From the NCBI RefSeq assembly GCF_900102965.1, contig NZ_FNGM01000013.1:162033-226032 (forward strand): a DNA stretch of 64,000 bases. Direction: 5' to 3'. The position numbers were made by a program, and so were the translations under genes. Origin of the DNA: Paenibacillus jilunlii. Its GTDB lineage: Bacteria > Bacillota > Bacilli > Paenibacillales > Paenibacillaceae. Positions 7,900 through 15,639 of the stretch are shown piece by piece (position 1 is the stretch's first letter; each line of letters begins with the position of its first letter). The notes beneath the pieces are model-generated. The model did no database searches and was not told where the DNA came from. It saw nothing but the letters and a program-made list of their open reading frames with translations.

Positions 7900-9135
7900 G
7901 TGTTCAAATTTAGATCACATAATGAACAGAACGCAGAACAAACCATAGATAAACACGCTTTAATATTCGGTCTGATCTCTGTGTTTCTGTGCGGAATAGG
8001 CTTCAGTATCATAACACCTGTCGTCCCATTCTTAGTGCAGCCTTATACAAGCAATCCGGGAGAACAAGCTATAATGGTTACGCTGCTGACTTCTGTTTAT
8101 GCACTCTGCGTGTTTTTTGCGGCCCCTGTACTTGGAGCTTTGAGTGACAGATATGGCCGTCGTCCATTGCTCTTGGTATGCCTTTTGGGTTCCGCCATCG
8201 GGTACTTGGTTTTTGGCATAGGAGGAGCTCTATGGGTACTATTTGCCGGGCGCATAATTGAAGGTATAACAGGCGGGAGCATAAGCACTATCTTTGCATA
8301 TTTTGCAGACATCATTCCTCCGGAACAGAGAACCAAATACTTTGGATGGGTGAGTGCGGTTGTAGGTGTAGGCACCATCATTGGCCCCACTCTAGGCGGA
8401 TTACTCGCCAAGTTTGGTTATGCTGTACCTATGTATTTTGGAGCAATAATAACGTTATTGAATGTTGTTTATGGATTCTTTTTTATGCGTGAGAGCCTTG
8501 ACAAGAACCATAGACTGAAAGAGATTACCTTTGTAAGGCTGAATCCATTTACACAGCTTGCAAACCTGCTCTCCATGAAAAACTTAAACAGGCTGCTTGT
8601 CTCTGCATTTTTACTTTGGATACCTAACGGATCTTTACAGGCCGTTTTTTCACAGTTTACAATGGATACCTTCAACTGGAAGCCTGCACTAATCGGGCTT
8701 ATGTTTTCAATCATGGGCTTCCAAGACATCATTTCACAGGGTTTCATCATGCCAAAGCTTTTGAAAAAACTTGATGATAAACAGATAGCGATTCTTGGAA
8801 TGTTTGCGGAGATTATAGGCTACAGTCTTATTGCCCTATCTGCTTTGTTCTCATTCTATCCTCTTCTTATCGCTGGAATGTTTATATTTGGTTTTGGTGA
8901 TTCGATCTTTGGGCCTTCATTTAATGGGATGCTCTCCAAGTCTGTCGATTCTAGTGAACAAGGAAGGATTCAAGGAGGCAGCCAATCTATTCAAGCTTTA
9001 GCAAGAATGATCGGGCCTATCATTGGGGGTCAAATCTATGTATCGCTTGGGTCTGCCGCACCCGCTTTTATGGGGATGATCCTTATAACAGCGGCAATAC
9101 CCGTTCTATATAAAAGAACGTATGTAAATAAGTAA
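7900..9135 (+). CDS. MFS drug:H+ antiporter (TetA/DHA1-like)
   Basis: 411 residues with twelve predicted membrane helices. Between helices 2 and 3 is the MFS motif G-A-L-S-D-R-Y-G-R-R-P-L, and after helix 5 the antiporter-type G-P-x-L-G-G-L-L-A. Overall pattern and length match the TetA(class B/L)-like DHA1 exporters. The start is GTG at 7900, behind GAAGGGAG. It is monocistronic, between two terminators. The substrate is unknown; in this family tetracyclines, other drugs or metabolites are all possible, and no tet-type regulator is adjacent. Confidence 0.8.
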   Translation: MFKFRSHNEQNAEQTIDKHALIFGLISVFLCGIGFSIITPVVPFLVQPYTSNPGEQAIMVTLLTSVYALCVFFAAPVLGALSDRYGRRPLLLVCLLGSAIGYLVFGIGGALWVLFAGRIIEGITGGSISTIFAYFADIIPPEQRTKYFGWVSAVVGVGTIIGPTLGGLLAKFGYAVPMYFGAIITLLNVVYGFFFMRESLDKNHRLKEITFVRLNPFTQLANLLSMKNLNRLLVSAFLLWIPNGSLQAVFSQFTMDTFNWKPALIGLMFSIMGFQDIISQGFIMPKLLKKLDDKQIAILGMFAEIIGYSLIALSALFSFYPLLIAGMFIFGFGDSIFGPSFNGMLSKSVDSSEQGRIQGGSQSIQALARMIGPIIGGQIYVSLGSAAPAFMGMILITAAIPVLYKRTYVNK

Positions 9136-9181
9136 ATACTTACTTTAGATTGAATGACAATGCATACATGCAATATTATCC

Positions 9182-9214
9182 AAGCCTGGTTGAGCGTTCA
9201 GCTGGGCTTTTTTA
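9182..9214 (+). terminator. terminator after the MFS exporter
   Basis: Arms AAGCCTGG and CTGGGCTT (with one wobble and one mismatch) are followed by a run of T. Confidence 0.65.
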
Positions 9215-9230
9215 TAACGTATCTCTTTTT

Positions 9231-9260
9231 TTGACATAATACAACCTATAATATATTATA
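9231..9260 (+). promoter_or_regulatory. gntR promoter with AT-rich palindromic operator
   Basis: TTGACA (9231-9236), a 17-base spacer, then TATTAT (9254-9259). The perfect 14-base palindrome TATAATATATTATA (9247-9260) overlaps the -10 box. Similar AT-rich sequence occurs at the two other promoters of the island (10222 and 19482), suggesting autoregulation by the GntR protein. Confidence 0.65.
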
Positions 9261-9318
9261 CTCTGAGAGGTCTATGTATTATAACGGAGGGGGAAATCCC
9301 CTGAATGGGAGTGTAGGA

Positions 9319-10059
9319 ATGAAGTTGAATAATTTGAGTCAAAAACCGCTGTACTTTCAGCTTAAACAGATATTGAAAGAAGACGTAGAACGTGGGGTAT
9401 ATAAGGCGGGACAGCAGCTACCGCCGGAAGCGGAATTATGCGAGATGTACGGTGTAAGCCGGATTACTGCCAGAAGAGCTATTACGGATTTGGTAGAAGA
9501 AGGGATTCTGCATCGGCAGCAGGGCAAAGGAACATATGTTAAAGAGGCGAAGGTTATGCGTGAGCTGATATCGGTGGGAGGGTTCTCGGAGCTTACCACC
9601 GCATCTGGGAAAACACCAAGCTCGCAGATTTTATTCAATAAGGTTATTCAGGCAGACGAGAAGCTGGCCAAAACCTTTAATATAGCACTTCATGATCCTA
9701 TACTTAATGTTCACCGGCTGCTCTTCATTGATAATGAGCCTTTTATTATCGAGACCTCCTATTACCCCCTTAATTTACTCCCGGATCTAGAGAAGCATAT
9801 TGGAGAGAGTGCATCTACCTACAGTATTCTTAAGAAGCGATACAATGTGGAATTGTGCCGGTCCGAAAAAACACTTGAGGTGGTAGCTGCTTCAGAGTAC
9901 GATGCGGACCTGTTCCGGTGTGACCGGGGAACCTCGCTGTTTGCCATTGAAAAAGCAAGCTATGATAAGACGGATCGGCTGATTCATTTATCCAATTCTC
10001 TATACATGACCAACAAAGTGATTTTTACGATAGATACCAAAAAAAGCGGAACTTTCTAA
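9319..10059 (+). CDS. frlR: GntR/HutC-family regulator with UTRA domain (FrlR/FraR-like)
   Basis: 246 residues from the ATG at 9319; an in-frame start at 9274 is possible but adds a non-conserved tail. Residues about 5-70 are a GntR winged helix (P-L-Y-F-Q-L-K-Q-I-L-K, G-Q-Q-L-P-P-E-A-E-L-C, Y-G-V-S-R-I-T-A-R-R-A-I, Q-G-K-G-T-Y-V). Residues about 95-235 are the UTRA effector domain, which in HutC-type regulators binds sugar phosphates or amino acid derivatives. It sits at the head of an Amadori-compound island, where FrlR and FraR of known fructoselysine and fructose-asparagine loci are also GntR/UTRA proteins. A perfect terminator separates it from the operon it is predicted to repress. Confidence 0.82.
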   Translation: MKLNNLSQKPLYFQLKQILKEDVERGVYKAGQQLPPEAELCEMYGVSRITARRAITDLVEEGILHRQQGKGTYVKEAKVMRELISVGGFSELTTASGKTPSSQILFNKVIQADEKLAKTFNIALHDPILNVHRLLFIDNEPFIIETSYYPLNLLPDLEKHIGESASTYSILKKRYNVELCRSEKTLEVVAASEYDADLFRCDRGTSLFAIEKASYDKTDRLIHLSNSLYMTNKVIFTIDTKKSGTF

Positions 10060-10101
10060 TCGTTCATCACTGTCGGAGGAAAGGGAATGAATTACTCTTA
10101 G

Positions 10102-10148
10102 AAACACGTATTATGTAAATTTACATTACATAATACGTGTTTTTTGTT
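10102..10148 (+). terminator. strong terminator after the GntR gene
   Basis: Perfect 17-base arms (10102-10118 and 10126-10142), AT-rich with the core ACACGTATTATG, a seven-base loop, then T-rich sequence. Confidence 0.88.
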
Positions 10149-10221
10149 TTCTTTTTTTATTATATTACAGATCCATGTTATGAAATGTAACTTATGAAAA
10201 CGCTATCTTTAAAATATAAGA

Positions 10222-10277
10222 TTGACTTAATACTTGTGATGATGGTATATAATATAATATTACAATATATAATAAGT
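10222..10277 (+). promoter_or_regulatory. promoter and AT-rich operator of the kinase operon
   Basis: TTGACT (10222-10227) with TATATA at 10246-10251 (18-base spacer), embedded in a long alternating AT tract ending at 10275. The tract contains ATATAATATAATATT and ATATATAATA, resembling the operators at 9247 and 19503. It lies about 50 bp before the ribosome site of the kinase gene. Confidence 0.6.
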
Positions 10278-10325
10278 TGCTCATCTTCCTGAACACTGAA
10301 TGCTATTTCAAGAAGGAGGGGGAAA

Positions 10326-11105
10326 ATGCGGGTTGCGGGTGTTGGCTTCAATTGTATGGACATTTACGACAATTTGCAGAGGTATTATCCGACCGGAAAC
10401 AGCGTTGACTTCATTATTCACATGAGCCGGTTCGGGATTCAGAGTTCCATGATAAGTGCCGTGGGTACGGACAAGCATGGGGAACTGATGATAGAGGTCC
10501 TGCGCAGAGAGAATGTGGATGTCTCCCATCTTCATGTGGAGGAAGGAGATACTGCGATTTTCAAAATGGACCTCAATGGAAATGACAGAGTGCACAAGGA
10601 AAAGCTTGCGGGGGTTATGGAGAATTTTGCGCTTACGGATGATGATATCGCCTTTGTACTAGAACATGGGATGATTCACACCAATTTGTCCGGAAATATT
10701 ATTGAATGGCTCCCCCGGTTCCGCGCCAGCGGCGTGCTTGTAGTATTCGATTTCACTACCAAAGTTAACTCTATTCCGGAGCCCATTCTACCGAATGTGG
10801 ATTATGCCTTCTTCTCCTACGATCAGGACGATATTTGGATTCTGGAATATATGAAATGGGCGCAGGCTCTGGGACCCCGGATTGTGGTAGTCACCCTGGG
10901 GGAGAAAGGAAGCATTGCGTATGACGGGCAGTCTTTTTTCCGGGAGGGCATTCTTAAGGTTCCTGTAGTGAACACGGTGGGGGCGGGTGATTCCTTCTGT
11001 GCGGGCTTTATGTACGGGGTTATCCAGGGCAGGACCATACCGGATTCATTGCGTATAGGAGCTGAAACAGCTGCTGCTGTCGTTGCCAAATTCGAGCCTT
11101 ATTGA
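10326..11105 (+). CDS. frlD: PfkB-family kinase, fructoselysine/fructosamine 6-kinase-like
   Basis: 259 residues, the size of FrlD. PfkB signatures are present: the N-terminal V-A-G-V-G-F-N-C-M-D-I-Y and the anion-hole/catalytic-base motif N-T-V-G-A-G-D-S-F near residues 216-224, with Asp222 as predicted base. From memory, similarity to E. coli FrlD runs the whole length (N-C-x-D-I-Y, G-x-N-x-V-x, R-x-G-I-Q, D-V-S-H-x-H, D-N-D/G-N-D-R-V, V-T-L-G-E-x-G-S-I-A). FrlD phosphorylates fructosamine at O6 so that FrlB can cleave it. Here frlB lies nine genes downstream. It is the first gene of the operon behind a regulated promoter, with AAGGAGGGGG close to the ATG. Confidence 0.85.
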   Translation: MRVAGVGFNCMDIYDNLQRYYPTGNSVDFIIHMSRFGIQSSMISAVGTDKHGELMIEVLRRENVDVSHLHVEEGDTAIFKMDLNGNDRVHKEKLAGVMENFALTDDDIAFVLEHGMIHTNLSGNIIEWLPRFRASGVLVVFDFTTKVNSIPEPILPNVDYAFFSYDQDDIWILEYMKWAQALGPRIVVVTLGEKGSIAYDGQSFFREGILKVPVVNTVGAGDSFCAGFMYGVIQGRTIPDSLRIGAETAAAVVAKFEPY

Positions 11106-11136
11106 GAAAAATAACTAATGAAAGGCGGTGCTTAGG

Positions 11137-11997
11137 ATGATTATTGATGTGCATACCCATCCTATTTTTTACAAAGATATTTGTGAGGACTCTGAGCAGC
11201 TGAAGTTCCGCAAGGAGCAGTTCGGCATTTACAAGCAGTCACCCTATTCCATTGAATCGGTCAAGATTGAGATGGACTATATGAATGTTGATAAATCGGT
11301 ACTGCTGCCCGAGGACCTGACTACACAAAGCGGCGGTTGTATCGTGACTAACGAAGAGATTGCCAAGCTTGTGAGTCTGGAACCCGACCGGTTCATAGGT
11401 TTCGCGAGTGTGGACCCTTACCGCAAGGACGCAGTGGATGTGCTCGACTATGCTTTTAAAGAGCTGGGGCTGAAAGGACTTAAGCTTCATCCATCGAAGC
11501 AGAGATTCTATCCTTACGACAAGCTGCTAAAGCCCATCTATGAGAAATGTCTTGAGTACGATAAACCTATTATGTTCCATGCCGGAATGACCTGGCAGCC
11601 TGATGCTCCAGCCAAGTACTCCCACCCGCTTCATTTTGAGGAGGTTGCCATGGCCTACCCCGGGCTGCGGATGTGTCTGGCACACTTCGGGTGGCCGTGG
11701 ATTCATGAGACTGTAATGCTGCTGTTGAAATACCCCAATGTCTATACAGATACTTCACTGCTGCACATGGATAACGCAAAGGATTTCTATGAGCAGGTAT
11801 TTACACGGAATATGGGTCCGCTATGGATTGAACGAAACCTGAAGTATCAGGTAATGTTCGGTACCAACAGTCCAAGGTTCAGGGCCAAACGCCTGCTGCC
11901 TGCTCTGAAGGGGCTGAACTTCCGCCCATCCACACTGGAGAATATTTTGAGCGGCAACGCAGAACGATTTATCGGGGGGAGTGAGCAGAAATGGTAA
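11137..11997 (+). CDS. amidohydrolase-2 (ACMSD-like) family metal-dependent hydrolase
   Basis: 286 residues from ATG 11137 (spacing from AAAGGCGG favours it over GTG 11128). TIM-barrel metallohydrolase motifs: D-V-H-T-H-P at residues 4-9, L-K-L-H-P near 115, M-F-H-A-G-M near 145, C-L-A-H-F-G-W-P-W near 180. The family's final metal/catalytic aspartate (usually in G-S-D-x-P) appears as Asn in F-G-T-N-S-P, so either catalysis differs or another acid substitutes. Relatives include decarboxylases, hydratases and lactonases. It overlaps the YjbQ gene, so it is part of the operon. A role in processing a glycated or acylated substrate is inference; no known Frl or Fra locus that I recall uses it. 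Confidence 0.78.
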   Translation: MIIDVHTHPIFYKDICEDSEQLKFRKEQFGIYKQSPYSIESVKIEMDYMNVDKSVLLPEDLTTQSGGCIVTNEEIAKLVSLEPDRFIGFASVDPYRKDAVDVLDYAFKELGLKGLKLHPSKQRFYPYDKLLKPIYEKCLEYDKPIMFHAGMTWQPDAPAKYSHPLHFEEVAMAYPGLRMCLAHFGWPWIHETVMLLLKYPNVYTDTSLLHMDNAKDFYEQVFTRNMGPLWIERNLKYQVMFGTNSPRFRAKRLLPALKGLNFRPSTLENILSGNAERFIGGSEQKW

Positions 11998-12419
11998 ATA
12001 CGAAATGTATTGTGCTCCAGACAAGATCAGAATTCCAGATGATTAAAATTACAGAGGATATCAGGCAATTTGTCGCCGGCTCGGGTATCAAAAATGGTTT
12101 GGCTGCTGTTATTACAGCCCATACTACTACCGGCATTATGGTCAATGAAGGTCTTGAATGTGTGGAAACAGACATTGAGGAGACCCTGGAAAGGCTGATT
12201 CCCAAGGATGCGCCCTATGCACATGCCCATTTTCTTCCCAGCTATGGGGCAACCGGCAGCAACTCTCCTTCCCATCTAAAATCAATGCTGTCCGGCAACA
12301 GCTGCCTATTCGTAGTCCAGGATGGAGTCATGGTTACCGGGGATGCACAAGATGTTTATTTTGTTGAGTTCGATGGCCCCAAGAGCAGAAAAGTCTACAT
12401 TCAGGTTATGGGCGAGTAA
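11991..12419 (+). CDS. YjbQ/UPF0047 family protein
   Basis: 142 residues, the full length of the family. Conserved features include I-T-A-H-T-T-T-G-I-M-V-N-E-G near residue 37 and S-H-L-K-S-M-L-S-G near 92 with the closing V-Q-D-G. Members form trimers with a putative metal/active site and are annotated as having secondary thiamine-phosphate synthase activity, which is unlikely to be the native role. The ATG overlaps the stop of the amidohydrolase gene (ATGGTAA), implying coupled translation and a shared task. Its presence inside a sugar-amine catabolic operon is unusual. Confidence 0.85.
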   Translation: MVNTKCIVLQTRSEFQMIKITEDIRQFVAGSGIKNGLAAVITAHTTTGIMVNEGLECVETDIEETLERLIPKDAPYAHAHFLPSYGATGSNSPSHLKSMLSGNSCLFVVQDGVMVTGDAQDVYFVEFDGPKSRKVYIQVMGE

Positions 12420-12556
12420 ATCTTGGAGTTTTCGCAGGAATACTTTCTGATTGGCTGGGATGCGCTTACATGACAATGCAGCGTCCGGGTATGGACCGTC
12501 TGGCATTTCTGCGTTGATTACAGTACACACAATTCTAGTGAAGTGAGGGATTTGAG

Positions 12557-13474
12557 ATGAAAAAAGCGGTAGACAACAAGGCAGCAATCACATTGTTAAT
12601 GGTTCTGGTATGTATACTTGCTCTGGCAGGCTGCGGCAATAATACAGCGTCCAACACGGGGAACGCGACAAATGCAGCCCCGGCAGCATCCTCTGAACCT
12701 ACGGCTTCTTCCACGGCTCCGGCCACATCAGATACCCTTACTCTCCCTGAGGCTGTAAAGGAAAGAGGAAAGCTGGTTGTGGGTGTTAAGGTAGACTACC
12801 CGCCGCTTGGGTATCTGGATGAAAGCGGTAAAAATGCCGGATATGAAATTGGCGTTGTGCGTAAAATGGCTGAATATGCCTTCGGTGATCCTAATGCCGT
12901 AGAATTTATCCCGGTCAATGCCACTAACCGCATTCCTTACCTCACTTCCAAGAAAATAGACTTTATTGCGGCTACGCTGGGAGTAACTGAAGAGCGGAAG
13001 AAGCAGCTTGATTTCACAACCACATTCTTTGACGGCGGCGCCGTTACAGTTGTCCCCCAGGACAGTAAGATAACCGCTATCGCTGATCTCGCCGGTAAGA
13101 AGGTTATTGTAATTAAAGGGTCCACAGGCTCCACCTACCTTGAGGAAAATGTGCCGACTGCGGAGCAGATGAAGATTGAGAGCAACGCGGATGCCTTCCG
13201 GGCGCTGAAGGATGGACGGGCCGATGCCATGTTCCATGATGCCGTGCTGATGTCTGAGTTCATTAAGACTTCACCGGAATATAAAATCGTGGGTGAACAG
13301 GTGGCCTTTGCCCCCATGGCGATGGGTGCACGCAAGAATGAACCGGAAATGCTGAATTTCCTTAATGGCTCCCTCGAACAGATGAGACAGGAGGATTACT
13401 TCAAGGTATTGATTGAAGAGTATTTGCCAAAAGCAGGCGATCTCGATCCAATGGAAATGATCCCGCGTCCATAA
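12557..13474 (+). CDS. polar amino acid ABC transporter substrate-binding lipoprotein
   Basis: 305 residues. A lipoprotein signal peptide ends in the lipobox L-A-L-A-G-C with Cys26, followed by a Ser/Thr/Ala/Pro-rich linker to about residue 60. The rest is a type-II periplasmic-binding fold of the HisJ/GlnH group (R-G-K-L-V-V-G-V-K-V-D-Y-P-P-L-G-Y, D-F-I-A-A-T-L-G-V-T-E-E-R, K-V-I-V-I-K-G-S-T-G-S). Such proteins bind amino acids, and in opine catabolism also sugar-amino-acid conjugates. It is followed directly by the ATPase and two permeases. In this locus it most plausibly captures the Amadori substrate; free amino acid uptake is the alternative. Confidence 0.87.
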   Translation: MKKAVDNKAAITLLMVLVCILALAGCGNNTASNTGNATNAAPAASSEPTASSTAPATSDTLTLPEAVKERGKLVVGVKVDYPPLGYLDESGKNAGYEIGVVRKMAEYAFGDPNAVEFIPVNATNRIPYLTSKKIDFIAATLGVTEERKKQLDFTTTFFDGGAVTVVPQDSKITAIADLAGKKVIVIKGSTGSTYLEENVPTAEQMKIESNADAFRALKDGRADAMFHDAVLMSEFIKTSPEYKIVGEQVAFAPMAMGARKNEPEMLNFLNGSLEQMRQEDYFKVLIEEYLPKAGDLDPMEMIPRP

Positions 13475-13496
13475 AGGGAATTTAGGAGGCCATACG

Positions 13497-14237
13497 ATGG
13501 AAACGAACAAACCCAAATTGACGATCCGCAATCTGCACAAACGGTTCGGGGAGCTTCAGATTCTCCGGGGGGTCAATTTTGAAGTATTTTCCCAGGAAGT
13601 CATAGTTATTATAGGTCCCAGCGGATCAGGAAAAAGCACGCTGCTCCGCTGCATCAACGGTTTGGAGGGAATTAACGACGGGCAGATCTTTATCGATGAG
13701 GCTGCGATTGAGTATACCCCAGCTTCCCTTCAAAAGGTCCGCCAACGGATCGGGATGGTTTTTCAGAGTTACAATCTCTTCCCTCATCTTACCGTCATGG
13801 AGAATCTGCTGCTTGCTCCATTAAAGGTGCAGAAGAAAACCAAAAGCGAAGTGCTGCCCCGCGCCGAGGAACTGCTGAAGCAGGTAGGCATGTCTGATAA
13901 AGCGGACAGCTATCCCTCGCAATTATCGGGAGGACAGCAGCAGCGCGTAGCGATTGCCCGCTCTCTGGTGATGAATCCGGAAGTTATCCTCTTTGACGAG
14001 GTTACTTCTGCACTGGACCCTGAACGGGTCCGGGATGTGCTGGATGTCATGAAGGCGTTGGCGCATACCGGAACTACTATGATCATCGTTACGCATGAGA
14101 TGGGCTTTGGCCGCGATGTGGGTGACCGGATTATCTTTATGGATCAGGGTGTGATCGTGGAACAGGGTCCTCCTGAGCAAATATTCGGCAATCCCCAGGA
14201 AGAGCGGACCCGGCAATTTCTGCGCAATGTGATGTAA
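13497..14237 (+). CDS. polar amino acid ABC transporter ATPase (GlnQ-like)
   Basis: 246 residues with all ABC motifs: Walker A G-P-S-G-S-G-K-S-T near residue 38, Q-loop V-F-Q-S-Y-N-L-F-P-H-L-T, signature L-S-G-G-Q-Q-Q-R near 140, Walker B V-I-L-F-D-E-V-T-S-A-L-D-P and the switch histidine in V-T-H-E-M-G. The pattern and length are those of GlnQ/HisP ATPases. TAGGAGG precedes the ATG. It lies 22 bp after the binding protein and 8 bp before the first permease. B. subtilis Frl transport instead uses a carbohydrate-type system sharing the ATPase MsmX, so this dedicated ATPase marks a different uptake route. Confidence 0.93.
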   Translation: METNKPKLTIRNLHKRFGELQILRGVNFEVFSQEVIVIIGPSGSGKSTLLRCINGLEGINDGQIFIDEAAIEYTPASLQKVRQRIGMVFQSYNLFPHLTVMENLLLAPLKVQKKTKSEVLPRAEELLKQVGMSDKADSYPSQLSGGQQQRVAIARSLVMNPEVILFDEVTSALDPERVRDVLDVMKALAHTGTTMIIVTHEMGFGRDVGDRIIFMDQGVIVEQGPPEQIFGNPQEERTRQFLRNVM

Positions 14238-14245
14238 AAGAGAGG

Positions 14246-14983
14246 GTGAGTAGGTTGAGCTTTGACTTCGGCTATATCATTAAAACGCTGCCCTTGCTTA
14301 TGGTAGGCCTTAAAATGACGGTGTTTATCAGCGTGCTGGGTATCCTGTTCTCACTCCTGATTGGCCTCAGCGGGGCTGTAGCCAGAACACTCAAGATGCC
14401 GGTAGTATCCCAAATTGTAGCTGTTTATGTAGATATTATCCGGAACACCCCTCTTCTGGTGCACATATTCTTTGTTTATTTTGGTCTACCTATGATAGGA
14501 ATTAAGCTGGATGCAGTAACCGTGGGGATTGTGACTCTTTCTCTGTGGGGCGGAGCCTTTGCGGTCGAAAACTTTCGTGGAGGTACAGATGCTGTGTCGA
14601 AATCCTTAATTGAATCCGGTGAATCCCTCGGACTCAGCAGATGGCAGGTGGTACGGCATATCATTGTCCCTCTGGGGTTTCGGATCAGCTTTCCGGCCTT
14701 CTCCAATACAGCGGTTTCCGTGATCAAAAATTCGGCCTATATGACAGGGATTGGTGTCGTCGAACTGACCTTTGTTGCGGTGGACCGTATGGCCTATGAT
14801 TTTAAAACCTATGAAATGCTGCTTGCGATTGCAGTCATTTATTTAGCGCTGATCTGGGGAGCCTCCTATCTGTTCAGCAGGATCGAGAGAAGACTGGATT
14901 TCAACAAAAAGACGGTGAAGGGGGGAAAGGGCCGTGGAGGTTTTGTTGAAAAACTCGCACTTTCTTTTAGAAGGGGTAATTAA
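14246..14983 (+). CDS. polar amino acid ABC transporter permease 1
   Basis: 245 residues (GTG start at 14246; a TTG at 14255 is also possible). It has about five membrane helices and the His/Glu/Gln-type permease signature, with D-I-I-R-N-T-P-L-L-V near residue 65 and the EAA-loop E-S-G-E-S-L-G-L-S-R-W-Q-V-V-R-H-I-I-V-P near 130-150 that docks on the ATPase. The C-terminus is basic and cytoplasmic. It overlaps the next permease by 50 bp, so the two are translationally linked and probably form a heterodimeric channel. Confidence 0.9.
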   Translation: MSRLSFDFGYIIKTLPLLMVGLKMTVFISVLGILFSLLIGLSGAVARTLKMPVVSQIVAVYVDIIRNTPLLVHIFFVYFGLPMIGIKLDAVTVGIVTLSLWGGAFAVENFRGGTDAVSKSLIESGESLGLSRWQVVRHIIVPLGFRISFPAFSNTAVSVIKNSAYMTGIGVVELTFVAVDRMAYDFKTYEMLLAIAVIYLALIWGASYLFSRIERRLDFNKKTVKGGKGRGGFVEKLALSFRRGN

Positions 14984-15587
14984 CACGCTGCTTCTAAGCA
15001 TTAGCTGCCTGTGTATCGCGCTGATTGCCGGAATCGGTGTGGGTGTGCTCCAAATGGCAAAGAACAGGCTCATCTCGTCGATTGCCAGAGGCTACGCGGA
15101 ACTCTTTCGGGGACTGCCTATCGTCATTACCTTATTCATAGTCTTCTTTATGCTCCCTGAGCTAGGCATTTATGTGAACAGTTATATTTCAGCGATGATC
15201 GCACTTAGTGTCTGGAGCAGCTCTAACATATCCGTAGCTGTGCGCGGAGCGATTCAGTCAATCCCTCCTACGCAATTCGAAGCAGCCCATTCACTTGGTC
15301 TGAGCTCTATGCAGACGATGCGGTATGTGATCCTGCCGCAGGCATTCCGCCGGATGCTCCCGTCGATTATCGGGCTTTTATCCAATCTGGTGCAGTCCAC
15401 TACCCTGTCGGTTTTGATAGGGAATCTGGATTTTCTCAAGTCTGCCCAGCTCGTGATTGAACGGGTGGAGATCATGCAGGGAGGTTCCATCGCTTTTCAG
15501 ATCTATGTGCTGGTGCTGTTGGTTTATTTTGTTATCTGTTACCCCTTGTCCATTTGGGCGAAACGTTTGGAGCGTTCGTACCGCTAA
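14934..15587 (+). CDS. polar amino acid ABC transporter permease 2
   Basis: 217 residues. The GTG start at 14934 lies inside the end of permease 1 but has a strong purine-rich site (GGGGGGAAAGG) just upstream. Family signatures are Y-A-E-L-F-R-G-L-P-I-V-I-T-L near residue 50 and the EAA loop F-E-A-A-H-S-L-G-L-S-S-M-Q-T-M-R-Y-V-I-L-P near 115-135. Five helices are expected. With the preceding genes it completes a binding protein-ATPase-permease-permease importer. Confidence 0.9.
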   Translation: MEVLLKNSHFLLEGVINTLLLSISCLCIALIAGIGVGVLQMAKNRLISSIARGYAELFRGLPIVITLFIVFFMLPELGIYVNSYISAMIALSVWSSSNISVAVRGAIQSIPPTQFEAAHSLGLSSMQTMRYVILPQAFRRMLPSIIGLLSNLVQSTTLSVLIGNLDFLKSAQLVIERVEIMQGGSIAFQIYVLVLLVYFVICYPLSIWAKRLERSYR

Positions 15588-15639
15588 CGGCTAAACACTA
15601 GGCAATTGAAACCTTAACCTGCTGCAGCCGGAGGGGCTT

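Noticed and set aside
11137..11997. Asparaginase that would make the island a classical fructose-asparagine locus
   Set aside because: The motifs are those of the amidohydrolase-2 barrel, not of any asparaginase family.
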